A stretch of 64,000 nucleotides of DNA from Synechococcus sp. CBW1004 (lineage in GTDB: Bacteria > Cyanobacteriota > Cyanobacteriia > PCC-6307 > Cyanobiaceae): NCBI RefSeq assembly GCF_015840715.1, contig NZ_CP060397.1:496001-560000 (forward strand). Reading direction: 5' to 3'. Position 1 is the stretch's first letter, and the number at the start of each line of letters is the position of its first letter. A program made the position numbers and the translations under genes. The notes under the pieces were generated by a model, which had not been told where the DNA came from, did no database searches, and saw only the letters and a program-made list of their open reading frames with translations. Below are positions 17,760-27,695 of the stretch, piece by piece.

Positions 17760-18638
17760 TCACAACGGCCGCGCCTCCATCAGCAACCGCACGTCGCCAC
17801 TCTCATCCAGCAGCTCCAGACGGCCCTGACGATCGAGGCGCCAGCGCCGCACCTCCAGCAGATCGGCCAGGAAGCGCGCTTCATCGGCGTTCACGGCGGG
17901 TTCGCAGTCCAGCCTCGTGCCGCCGGCTGGCTCGAGCCGCAGGTTCTCTCCCTGCAAGGCATAGGTTCCGATGAAGCGATTGCAGTCGCCGCTGCCGGTC
18001 AGCTCACGGGTGAGAGGATCCAGGCGGAACTGCTGCTCCTGCCTGGGCGCCCCCAACGGGGTCGGAACGCTCGCCGCCGGCGCCCGCAGCCACGGCAGGC
18101 CCCGTAACGGCGCATCCCCGACCGGTTCCAGCAGCACCCGCACCGGTGCGGGACGCCCAGGGATCACCGCCATGGCTGCCGTGGTGCTGAACAGCAGCCG
18201 ATTGGCCTGGCGGATGCCGGCCCGCAGGCTGTAGCGGCTGTCCGGGCGGATGGCCGCGTCGAGGTAAGGCACGCTGAAGGTGAAGGGGGCTCGACTTCGC
18301 ACCGGCGTGCGGGTTCGGCCGACCAGCACCGTGGAATCCCCCGCGCCAACGAGCTCGATCAGCTGCAGATCGAGCACGGCATCGCTTGGAAGCGGAAAGG
18401 GCTGGCTGAGGGCGGCTGTTCCGTTCAGCTCCCCGGCCATCACGGGCCCGACGACGCCCAGCAATGTCGTGCTGGCGAGGGCGACCTGGAACAGCCGCGC
18501 GGCACAGGCCAAGACCGGGCGCCGTGTCCGGGTGATCGGAGAGGGGGCGACGGCAGTCGTCCACTGCCGTGAACGCAGCGGGGTGACGCGCAGTGTCCTG
18601 CGCAGGACGCCTGCTGCGGGAATGGGGTGTCGCAACAC
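17760..18638 (-). CDS. Secreted YbaY-like plus META (HslJ-like) domain protein
   Basis: After a basic N-terminus and a hydrophobic export segment (about residues 48-68) comes a YbaY-type beta domain (about 70-175; LNGTAALSQPFPLPSDAVLDLQLIEL, PVRSRAPFTFSVPYLD), then a META/HslJ domain (about 200-285; GSGDCNRFIGTYALQGENLRLEP). Both are small beta-barrel envelope modules, often in lipoproteins; the usual lipobox Cys is not evident here. The real start may be later than the first Met, since the first about 35 residues look non-coding. It ends convergently 45 bases from the 111-residue gene. Confidence 0.85.
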   Translation of the reverse strand: MLRHPIPAAGVLRRTLRVTPLRSRQWTTAVAPSPITRTRRPVLACAARLFQVALASTTLLGVVGPVMAGELNGTAALSQPFPLPSDAVLDLQLIELVGAGDSTVLVGRTRTPVRSRAPFTFSVPYLDAAIRPDSRYSLRAGIRQANRLLFSTTAAMAVIPGRPAPVRVLLEPVGDAPLRGLPWLRAPAASVPTPLGAPRQEQQFRLDPLTRELTGSGDCNRFIGTYALQGENLRLEPAGGTRLDCEPAVNADEARFLADLLEVRRWRLDRQGRLELLDESGDVRLLMEARPL

Positions 18639-18662
18639 GGCTCCCGACCGAGGGCGACAAGG

Positions 18663-19676
18663 CTAGGAAGAAGCGCCGGAGCCGCCGGGGGTCTCGAGCA
18701 GATTGATCCGATACAGCACTTCCTCCAGTGCGTCAGCCGCTGTGATCGCGCTGAACCGCTGGGGATGCGCAGGGGTGCAGCAGCTCGCCAGGGGCGCCAG
18801 CACGGTCCAGGGGCGTGCATGGCAGAACTGCACCACGCTGAACCGCTCGCCGGTCTCACCGGCCGGGGCCACCACCCGGTGCCACCCGGCGGGAATCAGG
18901 CCGTTGCTGAGCCGCTCCAGCATCAGACCGGTGTTGAGGATCACCCGTCCCGGCGGAGGACAGGCCGGCACCCACCGCTCCTCCACCTGCACCTCGAGGC
19001 CGGGTGCACTGGCGCGGGGCAGGGCCGTGATCAGGTTGATATCGGCGTGCGCCGCGGCCCACAGATGCCCTTGCCCTGGCGCAGCCGGCATCGGTGGGTA
19101 ACGCAGGGCCCGGGTGAGGGTGGGGGCGTCCTGCACCATCTCGTCGAAGAAGGTCTCGGCGCAGCCGATCCCAAGGGCGATCACGCGCAGGAAACGCCGC
19201 TGCAGCTCGGCCAGGGCACGGTGGAAATCGAGGAGCACCGCGGTGATGCCGGGCACGACCGCTTCCGGCAGCAGCTGCTCGGGGTAGAGGAGCGGGTGAC
19301 GGCGACGGAGGGGATGGCCCGAAGGCAGGGGTTCGGCCCAGTTGAGCATCTCCTTCCAGTCAGCCCGGACTTCGCCGGCGGCGGTTTCCACCAGCAGGCC
19401 CGTGTATCCCGTCTGACCGCTGCTGCCGCTGGCATGGAACCGCTGCTTCTGCTCCGCAGGCAGCGCGAAGAACTGCGCCAGCAGGGCGTAAGCGGTGTCG
19501 ATCAGCTCCTCGGAGAGATCGCTGCGGCAGTACACGAACCCGGTTGCCAGGCTGCGCCGCACGCCATCGATCACCGCACGGCGCCGCTGCCCGTCGCCCC
19601 GTTCGAAGGCCAGGAGATCGACATCAAGAATCGCGTCCACACCCTCGGCTTCCGGGGCCGCAAGGCTAGGTGCCAT
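18663..19676 (-). CDS. 2-oxoglutarate/Fe(II) oxygenase, isopenicillin N synthase-like
   Basis: The 337-residue protein has the N-terminal DIOX_N pattern (FVYCRSDLSEELID, FFALPAEQKQRFH) and the double-stranded beta-helix iron site: HADINLITAL (His and Asp ligands), the distal His in AGWHRVVAP, and the 2OG-binding Arg in ERFSVVQF. Substrate unknown; relatives act on small molecules and hormones. Its ATG shares the CATG tetranucleotide with the ATG of the divergent rhomboid gene, so at least one of the two real starts is likely further in. Confidence 0.88.
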   Translation of the reverse strand: MAPSLAAPEAEGVDAILDVDLLAFERGDGQRRRAVIDGVRRSLATGFVYCRSDLSEELIDTAYALLAQFFALPAEQKQRFHASGSSGQTGYTGLLVETAAGEVRADWKEMLNWAEPLPSGHPLRRRHPLLYPEQLLPEAVVPGITAVLLDFHRALAELQRRFLRVIALGIGCAETFFDEMVQDAPTLTRALRYPPMPAAPGQGHLWAAAHADINLITALPRASAPGLEVQVEERWVPACPPPGRVILNTGLMLERLSNGLIPAGWHRVVAPAGETGERFSVVQFCHARPWTVLAPLASCCTPAHPQRFSAITAADALEEVLYRINLLETPGGSGASS

Positions 19677-20259
19677 GCGTCAGGCTGATCTGCCGACCAT
19701 GGCGGCTTCGATGCGCCGACTCCCCTCCGTCTTCTGGATTCCACCGGCCGTCGCAGCCATCCCCTGGCTGCAGGAACTGGTCGACCAGCTGTTCTTCGCG
19801 GGCCGCTGGAATCTGGCGATGCTTCCGGGCGGCTCGCTCAGCGGAGTGTTCACCGCACCCTTCAGCCACGCCGGCTTTGGCCATCTGATCGCCAACACCC
19901 TCTGGTTCCTGCCCCTCTCCTGGCTGGTGCTGCTCAAGAGCCGTCGCGACTACCTCGGTGTCTGGCTCGGTGTCTATGCCACGGCTCTTCCGGTGTGGCT
20001 GTTCTGGCCGGTGGGCAGCCATGGCCTCTCCGGTGTCAACTACGGGCTGCTGGGGTATCTGCTCTCCATCGGCTGGCTGGAGAAACGTTTCACCAGCCTG
20101 CTGCTGTCACTGTTCTGCCTCTTGGCCTATGGCGGGCTGCTTCCGGCTCTGCTGCCGTTCCTGAGCCCGTCAGGGGTGAGCTGGATCGGGCACCTCAGCG
20201 GGTTTCTGGGAGGAGTGCTGGCGGCCCTGGCGCTTCACCGGGAACCACAACCCGGCTGA
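19675..20259 (+). CDS. Rhomboid family intramembrane serine protease
   Basis: This 194-residue protein has about five to six hydrophobic helices and the rhomboid catalytic pattern: HAGFGHLIANT (His65, Asn74), GLSG with the nucleophile Ser119, and GHLSGFLGG with the base His173. Rhomboids cut substrate membrane helices within the bilayer. The start ATG overlaps the oxygenase ATG on the other strand; MAASMRRL eight codons later is an alternative. Substrate is unknown. Confidence 0.9.
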   Translation: MRQADLPTMAASMRRLPSVFWIPPAVAAIPWLQELVDQLFFAGRWNLAMLPGGSLSGVFTAPFSHAGFGHLIANTLWFLPLSWLVLLKSRRDYLGVWLGVYATALPVWLFWPVGSHGLSGVNYGLLGYLLSIGWLEKRFTSLLLSLFCLLAYGGLLPALLPFLSPSGVSWIGHLSGFLGGVLAALALHREPQPG

Positions 20260-20318
20260 AGGCCCGCCGTGCAGGGACCTCTGCCAGAGGAAGAGCCGAA
20301 AGGAGCGAGCGCCGGCTT

Positions 20319-20498
20319 TCAGACGCTGAGATCCTGCAGCGGGGCCCATTGGGCGATGAGTTGCTCGTGCCTCACGAGGCGATACCGGGTCTGCTCGTCA
20401 GGCTGAACGCGGTACTGGTGGCGGAGTGCAGCGAGTTGCTGTCGCAGGGCGTTGAGGACGGGATGGTTGTCGTTCAAGGCACTGAAGCGAACCACCAA
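20319..20498 (-). CDS. Small conserved-looking protein of about 59 residues
   Basis: A frame on the minus strand reads VVRFSALNDNHPVLNALRQQ, then LAALRHQYRVQPDEQTRYRL and a WAPLQDLSV end. It begins at TTG (20498) or GTG (20495), directly after an in-frame TAA, and lies wholly between the rhomboid and response-regulator genes. The amphipathic helical look and natural composition differ from the Arg/Pro-rich shadow frames around it. No domain is recognised, no clear Shine-Dalgarno is visible, and an AT-rich stretch (aatattaac) just upstream may be its promoter -10 region. Confidence 0.6.
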   Translation of the reverse strand: MVVRFSALNDNHPVLNALRQQLAALRHQYRVQPDEQTRYRLVRHEQLIAQWAPLQDLSV

Positions 20499-20694
20499 AT
20501 ATTAACAGAAGTGGAAGATCCGTGCCAGCCCTGGTTTGACGTCTTGCAACAGCACGCTTCAGCGTTCCTGGCAGGTTCGCCGCGCCGATCCGCCAGAGGC
20601 CAGTCCGGGCCTCTCGGCTTCCTCCCGCAGGGCGGGCCCGCGGGCGGAAGCGGCCTCGATAGGATCCCCGCTGGCCCCTGCTACGGGTCCAGCC

Positions 20695-21381
20695 ATGGAT
20701 CTGACGCCCTTTCTGGACACGCTCGAGGGGACCAGTCTCGATCAGATCCTGTTGTCTGTGGCGATCAGCGGCAAGGTGGCCATCGCCATGAAGGGCCGGT
20801 TCCTGCTGCGTGCCGTCTGTGAGAACTTCCAGGACCGCAGCCATATCGGCTGTGCGGTCACGGATGAAAGCTCCTGTCTCGCCTATCTGGCGCGGGAACC
20901 TTATGAGCTGCTGATCTGCACCGATCGCCTGGAGGAGGGGAACGGGTTCGAGCTGAGCCGCAAGGCACGCGAAGCTCAGCCCCATCTGAAGGTCGTGGTG
21001 CTGGCTCTTGGCGATGTCATCCCGGCTGAATATGCCGAAGCGCCCTGGCTCGATGCCGTGGTGGCCGAGGCGGATGTGGTGGATGATCAGCGCCCCCTGC
21101 AGGCCGCCGTCATCGCGGTGATGGGGAATCATTCCTATCGCAGCCCGTCGCTGCGAACCGGCATCCTTCCCTATCTGAGTTGCCCCCGCCTGACTCCCCG
21201 GGAATATGAGGTGCTCGATCTGCTGGCCAGCGGCATGAGCGACCGGGAGATCGCCCGTTCCCTGGTGGTCAGTGAAGAGACCGCCAGGACGTACACCAAG
21301 CGGTTGCTGCAGACCCTCGGTGTCAACAACCGTCTGCAGGCGGTCCTCAAGGGAATGCGTTGCGGCATGATCCAGATCTGA
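20695..21381 (+). CDS. LuxR/NarL-type DNA-binding regulator with degenerate receiver domain
   Basis: The C-terminus (about 160-228) is a LuxR helix-turn-helix: LTPREYEVLDLLASGMSDRE and VVSEETARTYTKRLLQTLGV. The N-terminal about 140 residues fold like a receiver by pattern, with LLICTDRLEEGNGFEL around the presumed phospho-Asp, but the paired acidic residues at the first strand are absent (VAIAMKGRFL) and the conserved Lys of strand five is not evident. Phosphorylation is thus doubtful. It lies upstream of a GGDEF-EAL gene in the same orientation after 217 bases, and may regulate it. Confidence 0.88.
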   Translation: MDLTPFLDTLEGTSLDQILLSVAISGKVAIAMKGRFLLRAVCENFQDRSHIGCAVTDESSCLAYLAREPYELLICTDRLEEGNGFELSRKAREAQPHLKVVVLALGDVIPAEYAEAPWLDAVVAEADVVDDQRPLQAAVIAVMGNHSYRSPSLRTGILPYLSCPRLTPREYEVLDLLASGMSDREIARSLVVSEETARTYTKRLLQTLGVNNRLQAVLKGMRCGMIQI

Positions 21382-21598
21382 AAAGCCCCGCGCCCTCTCG
21401 GATTTCTCATCACGATTCCGATCCGTTGTGACCTTGAACGGTGTGGCTCCCGCCCAGAATCAGTCAAGCGTTGAATGCGTGCGAAGGCATGATCCTGCGT
21501 CCCGAGTCCTGGATCCAGGGTGGCCATGCGACGCCACGCAAAGCTGTCTTCAGACCATCCACAGCGGTCCATAAGATGAAGTCCAGTCTTCAGCCGCG

Positions 21599-24025
21599 AT
21601 GATCCGCTCCCTGTCGCTGCTGCGGTCCTGGCTGAAGGAAGAGCGTCGGCTGTTGCCCCGCTCCGCTCGACCTGGGTGGATCGCCCTCGGCACCCTGGGC
21701 CTGCTGAGCGTGCTGCTCATCGTCGAGAGCCATCGGCGGCATGCACAGATCAGATCCGCACAGGAACGCCAGCGGCTGGAGCAGCTGGAGCTGGTGGATG
21801 CCGCGCTCGGCGATCTCAGCCGCACCGTGTTCGACTGGGCGCGCTGGGACGATTCCCTTCAGTTCGTTCAGGGCCGCAATCCGTCGTTCGTGCAGCGGGA
21901 CATCGCCGAGTCCTCCCTGTTCGCCGCCGGTGGCGTGATGGTGGTGATCGATCGCGGCGGCCGGCCTCTCGTGAGCTTCAGCGAAGCGGGGATCGATCAT
22001 CCCGCTGACCGTCCGTTGCAGCAGTGCAGCCTGGCGAATCTGTCCTCCCTGACATCGCTGAGCAGCGCGGTGAAGCTCTTCTGCCCAGGAGCAGAGGGCC
22101 ATCCCTATCTCGGTGTGCTGACCCAGATCAGCAACAACGACAGCACCGCAGCGGCTGAGGGCTCCATGGTGATGTTCGAACCGCTGGTGGGACCAGATCA
22201 GGGCCCAAGGCTCCGCGTGCAATTGGAGGCCCTGGCAACACAGCTGGTCAGTGGTGGCTCGGGCGAACAGCTCTCGCTCCCTGGTTCGATCCGTCTGTAC
22301 GGCCCTGATGGAGGGCTGATCGGATTAAGGCCACTCGCCAGCCTGACCCCACTGGTGCACTCGCTGCGCGACGACCTGCTGCTGGTGCTCGGGCTGCTGG
22401 CGCCCTTGCTGCTGATCCGCATGCAGCTCACCCTGGCCCACCGCCGGCAGCGCCTGGTCACCCTGCATCGGGAACGGCGGGTGACCGAGCGCATCCGACG
22501 TGTCTGCAAGCAGCTGGACGGCTTGCTGGCTCGCTCAGGCGCGTCCGATCAACGGCTCTCGGCGCCACAGCGGGTGATGGAGCGGCTGCTGCGCGCCGAG
22601 GATCCCCCTCCTCCACGCGAGTCGACCGCCCATCCTCTGGCCCTGGAACGACGCCTCGATGCCTTCGCCAGGCGCTTTCAGCACTTTCTCGATGGCGCCC
22701 ACAATCTGGCGCTGCTGGATCAGCTCACCCAGCTTCCGAACCGACGCTTCTTCATCGAGCAGCTGGCCCTGGAGGTGGAGCGCCATCAACGGGAGCAGCA
22801 ACCGATCGCGCTGCTGTTCGTCGACATCGACCGTTTCAAGGAGCTCAATGACAGCTTCGGGCATTCCATCGGTGATTGCGCCCTGGTGCTGGTCGCGCAG
22901 CGCCTCAGAACACTCGTCGGCCTGCATGACTTTCTGGCACGCTATGGCGGCGATGAATTCGTGATTCTTCATCACCTCGAGCATGTCGCCATTGGTGATT
23001 ATGAAAACCAGCACAAGAACAGTCTGCGCTTCGCTGAGCGCATCGCCGCCGCCTTTCTGGACCCCGTGGATCTGGACGGTGTATCCACTGAACTGAATCT
23101 CAGCCTCGGCATCACCCTGCTGCGCCCCGACCTGTCCAGTCCGGAAGCCGCGATGCAGCAGTGCGACCTGGCCATGCTGCGCGCCAAACAGAACAAGCAC
23201 AACCGCATCGCGATCTTCGACCTGGATCACTCCGATGCACGCGACAGCGACTACGAGCTGTACACCGACCTGCTGCGGGCGATCCGCGATCAGGAGCTCT
23301 CGGTTCTGTTTCAGCCGATCGTCGACACGGAGGGTCAGCCCCGGGCTGTTGAGGCGCTGGCCCGCTGGCAGAATCCTTGCCGAGGCTGGGTGTCTCCAGA
23401 GCAGTTCCTCACGCTGGCTGAGCGCCATCGTCAGACTCTGCGGCTTTCCGAGGCACTGCTGCGCCAGGCCCTGATCGGGTACAAAGCCATTCCCATGGGC
23501 GCGGAAAGGCCCCTGAACCTGTCGTTCAACATCACCCCCACCGAGCTCGAAGATCCGAGCCTCGTCAGCCGCATCCTGCGTCAGCTCGAGCTGCACGACG
23601 TCGCACCGGCCCAGTTGACGCTTGAGCTCACCGAACGGGGCATTCTCGAGGGCTCAGCCATCGTTCAGGACAATCTTCGCCACCTGCGTCTGCATGACAT
23701 CCGCCTCTCCCTCGATGATTTCGGCACGGGCTATTCGTCGCTCAGCCTGCTCAGTCAACTGCAGCCTGATGAAGTGAAGATCGATCGCTGCTTCGTGATG
23801 GCGATGCAGCAGGATCCCTACGCCCTGCAGATCATCACCCTGCTTGCGCGTATGGCGCCAGCACTGGGCTTTCAGCTGGTCGCCGAGGGAGTGGAGGATC
23901 GGGTCAGCTTCGAGCGCCTTCGGGATCTCGGCATCCAACGGTTCCAGGGTTACTGGTTCGCCAGGCCGCTGGCCTCCGCTGCGGTGGATGCGTTTTCGGC
24001 ACTGCCGCCCGCTGCCTGCGTCTGA
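21599..24025 (+). CDS. CHASE4-GGDEF-EAL membrane protein (c-di-GMP turnover)
   Basis: The 808-residue protein has a membrane helix (about 27-45), a periplasmic CHASE4-like sensor (DWARWDDSLQFVQG near residue 78), a second helix (about 258-275), a GGDEF domain (RYGGDEF, about 447-452) and an EAL domain (VEALARW, about 583; later TLELTERG, DDFGTGYSS and KIDRCFV). Both signature motifs are intact, so synthesis and breakdown of c-di-GMP are both possible. The inhibitory RxxD site is GLHD here, so the GGDEF part lacks product inhibition. The 3' end overlaps ackA on the other strand by 76 bases. Confidence 0.92.
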   Translation: MIRSLSLLRSWLKEERRLLPRSARPGWIALGTLGLLSVLLIVESHRRHAQIRSAQERQRLEQLELVDAALGDLSRTVFDWARWDDSLQFVQGRNPSFVQRDIAESSLFAAGGVMVVIDRGGRPLVSFSEAGIDHPADRPLQQCSLANLSSLTSLSSAVKLFCPGAEGHPYLGVLTQISNNDSTAAAEGSMVMFEPLVGPDQGPRLRVQLEALATQLVSGGSGEQLSLPGSIRLYGPDGGLIGLRPLASLTPLVHSLRDDLLLVLGLLAPLLLIRMQLTLAHRRQRLVTLHRERRVTERIRRVCKQLDGLLARSGASDQRLSAPQRVMERLLRAEDPPPPRESTAHPLALERRLDAFARRFQHFLDGAHNLALLDQLTQLPNRRFFIEQLALEVERHQREQQPIALLFVDIDRFKELNDSFGHSIGDCALVLVAQRLRTLVGLHDFLARYGGDEFVILHHLEHVAIGDYENQHKNSLRFAERIAAAFLDPVDLDGVSTELNLSLGITLLRPDLSSPEAAMQQCDLAMLRAKQNKHNRIAIFDLDHSDARDSDYELYTDLLRAIRDQELSVLFQPIVDTEGQPRAVEALARWQNPCRGWVSPEQFLTLAERHRQTLRLSEALLRQALIGYKAIPMGAERPLNLSFNITPTELEDPSLVSRILRQLELHDVAPAQLTLELTERGILEGSAIVQDNLRHLRLHDIRLSLDDFGTGYSSLSLLSQLQPDEVKIDRCFVMAMQQDPYALQIITLLARMAPALGFQLVAEGVEDRVSFERLRDLGIQRFQGYWFARPLASAAVDAFSALPPAACV

Positions 24026-25170
24026 AGGTCACTCACGCCGTCCTGATCGTGGCGGGCCCTCTCGGCCGCCCGGCAGGCGCGGGCGATCACGCCTTCCTCA
24101 TCCGCGGGCACCACCACCAGGCGGAACGGGCCCAACCAGTGCAGATCCTGCTGGAGCTCCTCCCGAAGCTGCAGATCGTGTTCGCCGATGCCACCGCTGA
24201 GTGCGATCACATCCACGCCACCGAGGCTTGCCGCCATGGCGCCGATGCCCTGCCGCAATCGCTCCATGAAGACCGCGATCGCCAGCCGTGCTCCGGTATG
24301 GCCGTCCGCCGCCGCGAGGCGCAGGTCGCGCATGCTGCCGCTCAGCCCCGACAGGCCCAGAAGGCCGCTGCCCGACTGCAGCTGCTGCTCCAGATCCGCG
24401 GCGCTGACACCCCGTCGCAACAGATCCAGAAGCACGCCGGGATCGACGCTGCCGCAGCGACTGGCCATCACCAGACCCTCCATCGGCGTGAAACCCATGG
24501 TGGTGGCGATGCTGACGCCGCCACGGATGGCACACAGGGAACAGCCTGCACCCAGGTGACAGCTGATCAGCCGCAACGGCCCCTCGGGCCCGGAACCCTC
24601 GAGCCGATGCACCACCTCACTGACGTGCTGATGGTTGAGGCCATGGAAGCCGTATCTGCGCAAGCCCAGATCCCGCCAGGCCGCCGGCAGGGCATAGGTG
24701 TAGGCCTGCGCCGGCAGGGTGTGATGAAAGGCGGTGTCGAAGCAGGCCCACTGGGGCAGCCCGGGCAGACGCGCCCTCAACCAGCGCATCACCCGCAGGG
24801 CGGGGGGATTGTGAAGCGGAGCCAGAGGCACCAGCTCCTCCAGCGCGTCGAGCACCGGAGCATCGAGGCGGGTGGGCGCCGTGAAGCGGCTGCCTCCATG
24901 CACGACGCGATGCCCCACCAGAGTCGGAGTCCGGGAGCTGTGCATGAGAAGCGGCGCCAGAGAGTCCCCCAGCACGATGTCCGGCGACTGGGCGGAAGCG
25001 GCGGATGTGGTGGGGTCCCAGGTCCACTGTTCCCGCCAGAGCACGGCATCGTCGTGGTCGATCAGAGCGGCCTTGAGGCTGGAGCTGCCGGCATTGACCA
25101 CAAGCACTGCCCCGTCAGGGGAGTCCTGCCCGGGACGACCGTGGCCGTCGCTGGAGCCGCTCGAGGCCAT
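23950..25170 (-). CDS. ackA: Acetate kinase
   Basis: AckA converts acetyl phosphate and ADP to acetate and ATP. The 406-residue protein has VVNAGSSSLKAAL at the N-terminus, GHRVVHGG, the FHGLNHQHVS motif, HLGAGCSLCAI (phosphate loop) and ALSGGIGEH (adenosine site). Length fits the family (about 400). Its ATG overlaps the xfp stop by one base (TGATG), so it is coupled to phosphoketolase, which makes its substrate. The last about 25 residues are antisense to the end of the GGDEF-EAL gene. Confidence 0.95.
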   Translation of the reverse strand: MASSGSSDGHGRPGQDSPDGAVLVVNAGSSSLKAALIDHDDAVLWREQWTWDPTTSAASAQSPDIVLGDSLAPLLMHSSRTPTLVGHRVVHGGSRFTAPTRLDAPVLDALEELVPLAPLHNPPALRVMRWLRARLPGLPQWACFDTAFHHTLPAQAYTYALPAAWRDLGLRRYGFHGLNHQHVSEVVHRLEGSGPEGPLRLISCHLGAGCSLCAIRGGVSIATTMGFTPMEGLVMASRCGSVDPGVLLDLLRRGVSAADLEQQLQSGSGLLGLSGLSGSMRDLRLAAADGHTGARLAIAVFMERLRQGIGAMAASLGGVDVIALSGGIGEHDLQLREELQQDLHWLGPFRLVVVPADEEGVIARACRAAERARHDQDGVSDLQTQAAGGSAENASTAAEASGLANQ

Positions 25171-27590
25171 CAGGCTTCGCCGACCGGCAGGGACCAGGTC
25201 CAGGAGCGGATCTCCGGCGCATCGATGCCGTGCTGATGGGCATACTCGCGGTTCTGAAGGATGGCATCCTTCATGCGCTCCTTGACGTGCGCCGCGCGCG
25301 AACCGAGTCCGGGGACGCGGTCGATGACGTCGATGACCAGGTTGTAACGATCAATCTGATTGTTCATGGCCAGCTCGAGAGGCGTGTTGATGTTCCCCTT
25401 TTCCTTGTAGCCACGCACATGGAAGTTGCCATGATTGCGACGCCGATAGGTGAGGCGGTGGATCAGCCAGGGGTAGCCATGGAAATTGAAGATCACCGGC
25501 TTGTCGGTGGTGAACAGGGAGTCGAAATCCCGATCTGAAAGCCCATGGGGATGCTCGCTCGGCTGGGTGAGCGCAAACAGCTTGACCACATTCAGCACGC
25601 GGATTCGCAGCCGTGGGATCTCGCGGCGCAGGATCTCCACCGCCGCCAGGGTTTCCTTGGTGGGGATGTCGCCGGCACACGCCATCACCACATCAGGCTC
25701 ATCGGGTTCGCTGCCGTGGTGGTCGTTGCTGGCCCAGCCCCAGAGGCCGATGCCCTTGGCCACATGCTGGCGGGCCTCCTCGAGGCTGAGGTACTGAAGA
25801 TGCTTCTGCTTATCGGACACGATGATGTTGCACACATTGGGCTCCACCAGGGCTGTTTCGGCCACCGCCAGCAGTGAATTGGCATCGGCCGGCAGATAGA
25901 CCCTCACCACCTCGCCGCTCTTGTTGCCGGCGAGATCGATGAAGCCTGGATCCTGATGGGTGAAGCCATTGTGATCCTGGCGCCAGACAGTCGAGGAGAT
26001 CAGGCAGGTCCAGGGACCGATCGGAGCTCGCCAGGGCGCGTGGTGGATGCAGCTCTCCAGCCATTTGGCGTGCTGATTGAACATCGAGGCGATCACATGG
26101 GCAAAGGCCTCATAGGTGTGGAAAAAGCCATAGCGCCCCGTGAGCAGGTAGCCCTCCATCATCCCCACCAGCGTGTGCTCGCTCAGCATCTCCACCACCC
26201 GGCCATCGCGGCTGAGTTCGCTGCCGTTGAGGTCTTCGGGCAGGAACTCCTCCATCCACACCTTCTTGCTGCGTTCGTAGATCGCCTGAAGTCGGTTGGA
26301 GGCGGTTTCATCCGGACCGAACACACGCACGGCATTCGGATTGAGCGCGATGGCATCGCGCAGCAGTTCGCCGAGGGGATAGGTGTTCTCATGCTCCACC
26401 GTGCCGGGGGCCGGCACGGCCACGGCGTAGTCGCTCGACTGGGGCAGTCGCAGCTTGCGACGAAGCAGCCCTCCGTTGGCATGGGGGTTGGAGCCCATGC
26501 GGCGCTGGCCCCGGGGAGACAGCGCCTGCAGCTCGGGCCGCAGCGTGCCGTTGTCGTCAAACAGCTCCCAGGGGCGATAGCTCTTCAGCCAGTCCTCGAG
26601 CATCCGCAGCTGCAGGGGATCGTGGACGGGGTCCGGCAGCGGCACCTGATGGGCCCGCCAGAAACCCTCGAGCTTCTTCTCACCGAGGGCCGCCGGGCCG
26701 GTCCAACCCTTGGGCGAGCGCAGCACGATCATCGGCCAGGCGGGCCTCACGGCTTCGCCGCTGGTCCGCGCCTCGGCCCGGATCGCCTGGATGCGGGCGA
26801 TGGCGGTGTCCATCGCCTCCGCCATGGCGCGGTGCATGGCCTCGGGTTCGTGTCCCTCCACGAACAGGGGATCCCAGCCGTAGCCCCGCATCAGGCTCTC
26901 CAGCTCGGAGCGGGGAATCCTGGCCAGCAGGGTGGGGTTGGCGATCTTGTAGCCGTTCAGGTGCAGCACAGGCAGCACCGCACCGTCGTGGATCGGGTTG
27001 AGGAACTTGTTGATGTGCCAGCTTGTGGCGAGCGGGCCGGTCTCGGCTTCTCCGTCGCCGACGCAGGCAAGGGCGATCAGATCGGGGTTGTCGAACACGG
27101 CACCGCAGGCGTGCGACAGCACGTAGCCCAGCTCACCGCCTTCATGGATCGACCCCGGTGTCTCCGGGGTGCAGTGGGAGCCGATGTGTCCCGGGAAGGA
27201 GAACTGTTTGAAGAAGCGGGCCATCCCCGCGGCATCTCGGCTCTTGTCCGGATACACCTCGCTGTAGGTGCCGTCGAGGTAGGTGGGCCCCAGCACGCCC
27301 GGCGCCCCGTGACCGGGCCCGGACAGGTAGATCATGTCCAGGTCGTGATGGCGGATCACCCGGTTGGCGTGCGCCCAGAGGAAGGCCTGACCGGGGCTGG
27401 AGCCCCAGTGCCCCAGCAGGCGTGTCTTGATGTGCTCCGGCTGCAGCGCTTCCCGCAGGAGCGGATTGGCGCGCAGATAGATCATCCCCACGGCCAGGTA
27501 GTTGGCGGCCCGCCACCAGGCGTCGAGCAGGTGCAGGTCGTCGCTGGACGTGGCGAATGCCGCGGTGGGGCCGGAAAGGGTGCTGGTCAT
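25170..27590 (-). CDS. xfp: Phosphoketolase (xylulose-5-phosphate/fructose-6-phosphate)
   Basis: This thiamine-diphosphate enzyme splits xylulose-5-P (or fructose-6-P) with phosphate into acetyl phosphate and an aldose phosphate. The 806-residue protein has [29 protein letters not shown], the TPP motif [16 protein letters not shown] with downstream NKFLNP, and the C-terminal [20 protein letters not shown]. Length is normal. It forms a unit with ackA downstream and, 105 bases upstream, a cNMP-binding protein; the product acetyl phosphate is used by AckA. This shunt in cyanobacteria works in the dark and under carbon overflow. Confidence 0.95.
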   Translation of the reverse strand: MTSTLSGPTAAFATSSDDLHLLDAWWRAANYLAVGMIYLRANPLLREALQPEHIKTRLLGHWGSSPGQAFLWAHANRVIRHHDLDMIYLSGPGHGAPGVLGPTYLDGTYSEVYPDKSRDAAGMARFFKQFSFPGHIGSHCTPETPGSIHEGGELGYVLSHACGAVFDNPDLIALACVGDGEAETGPLATSWHINKFLNPIHDGAVLPVLHLNGYKIANPTLLARIPRSELESLMRGYGWDPLFVEGHEPEAMHRAMAEAMDTAIARIQAIRAEARTSGEAVRPAWPMIVLRSPKGWTGPAALGEKKLEGFWRAHQVPLPDPVHDPLQLRMLEDWLKSYRPWELFDDNGTLRPELQALSPRGQRRMGSNPHANGGLLRRKLRLPQSSDYAVAVPAPGTVEHENTYPLGELLRDAIALNPNAVRVFGPDETASNRLQAIYERSKKVWMEEFLPEDLNGSELSRDGRVVEMLSEHTLVGMMEGYLLTGRYGFFHTYEAFAHVIASMFNQHAKWLESCIHHAPWRAPIGPWTCLISSTVWRQDHNGFTHQDPGFIDLAGNKSGEVVRVYLPADANSLLAVAETALVEPNVCNIIVSDKQKHLQYLSLEEARQHVAKGIGLWGWASNDHHGSEPDEPDVVMACAGDIPTKETLAAVEILRREIPRLRIRVLNVVKLFALTQPSEHPHGLSDRDFDSLFTTDKPVIFNFHGYPWLIHRLTYRRRNHGNFHVRGYKEKGNINTPLELAMNNQIDRYNLVIDVIDRVPGLGSRAAHVKERMKDAILQNREYAHQHGIDAPEIRSWTWSLPVGEA

Positions 27591-27695
27591 GGTGTCGGGG
27601 ACAGCCCCGGGAGGGGGGGATGCGGGCAGGGGCGGTGAGCATTCCGGCCCGTGGGCGAGTCTGGTTGAAAACCGCGGTGAGAGCGCCAGCGCGCG

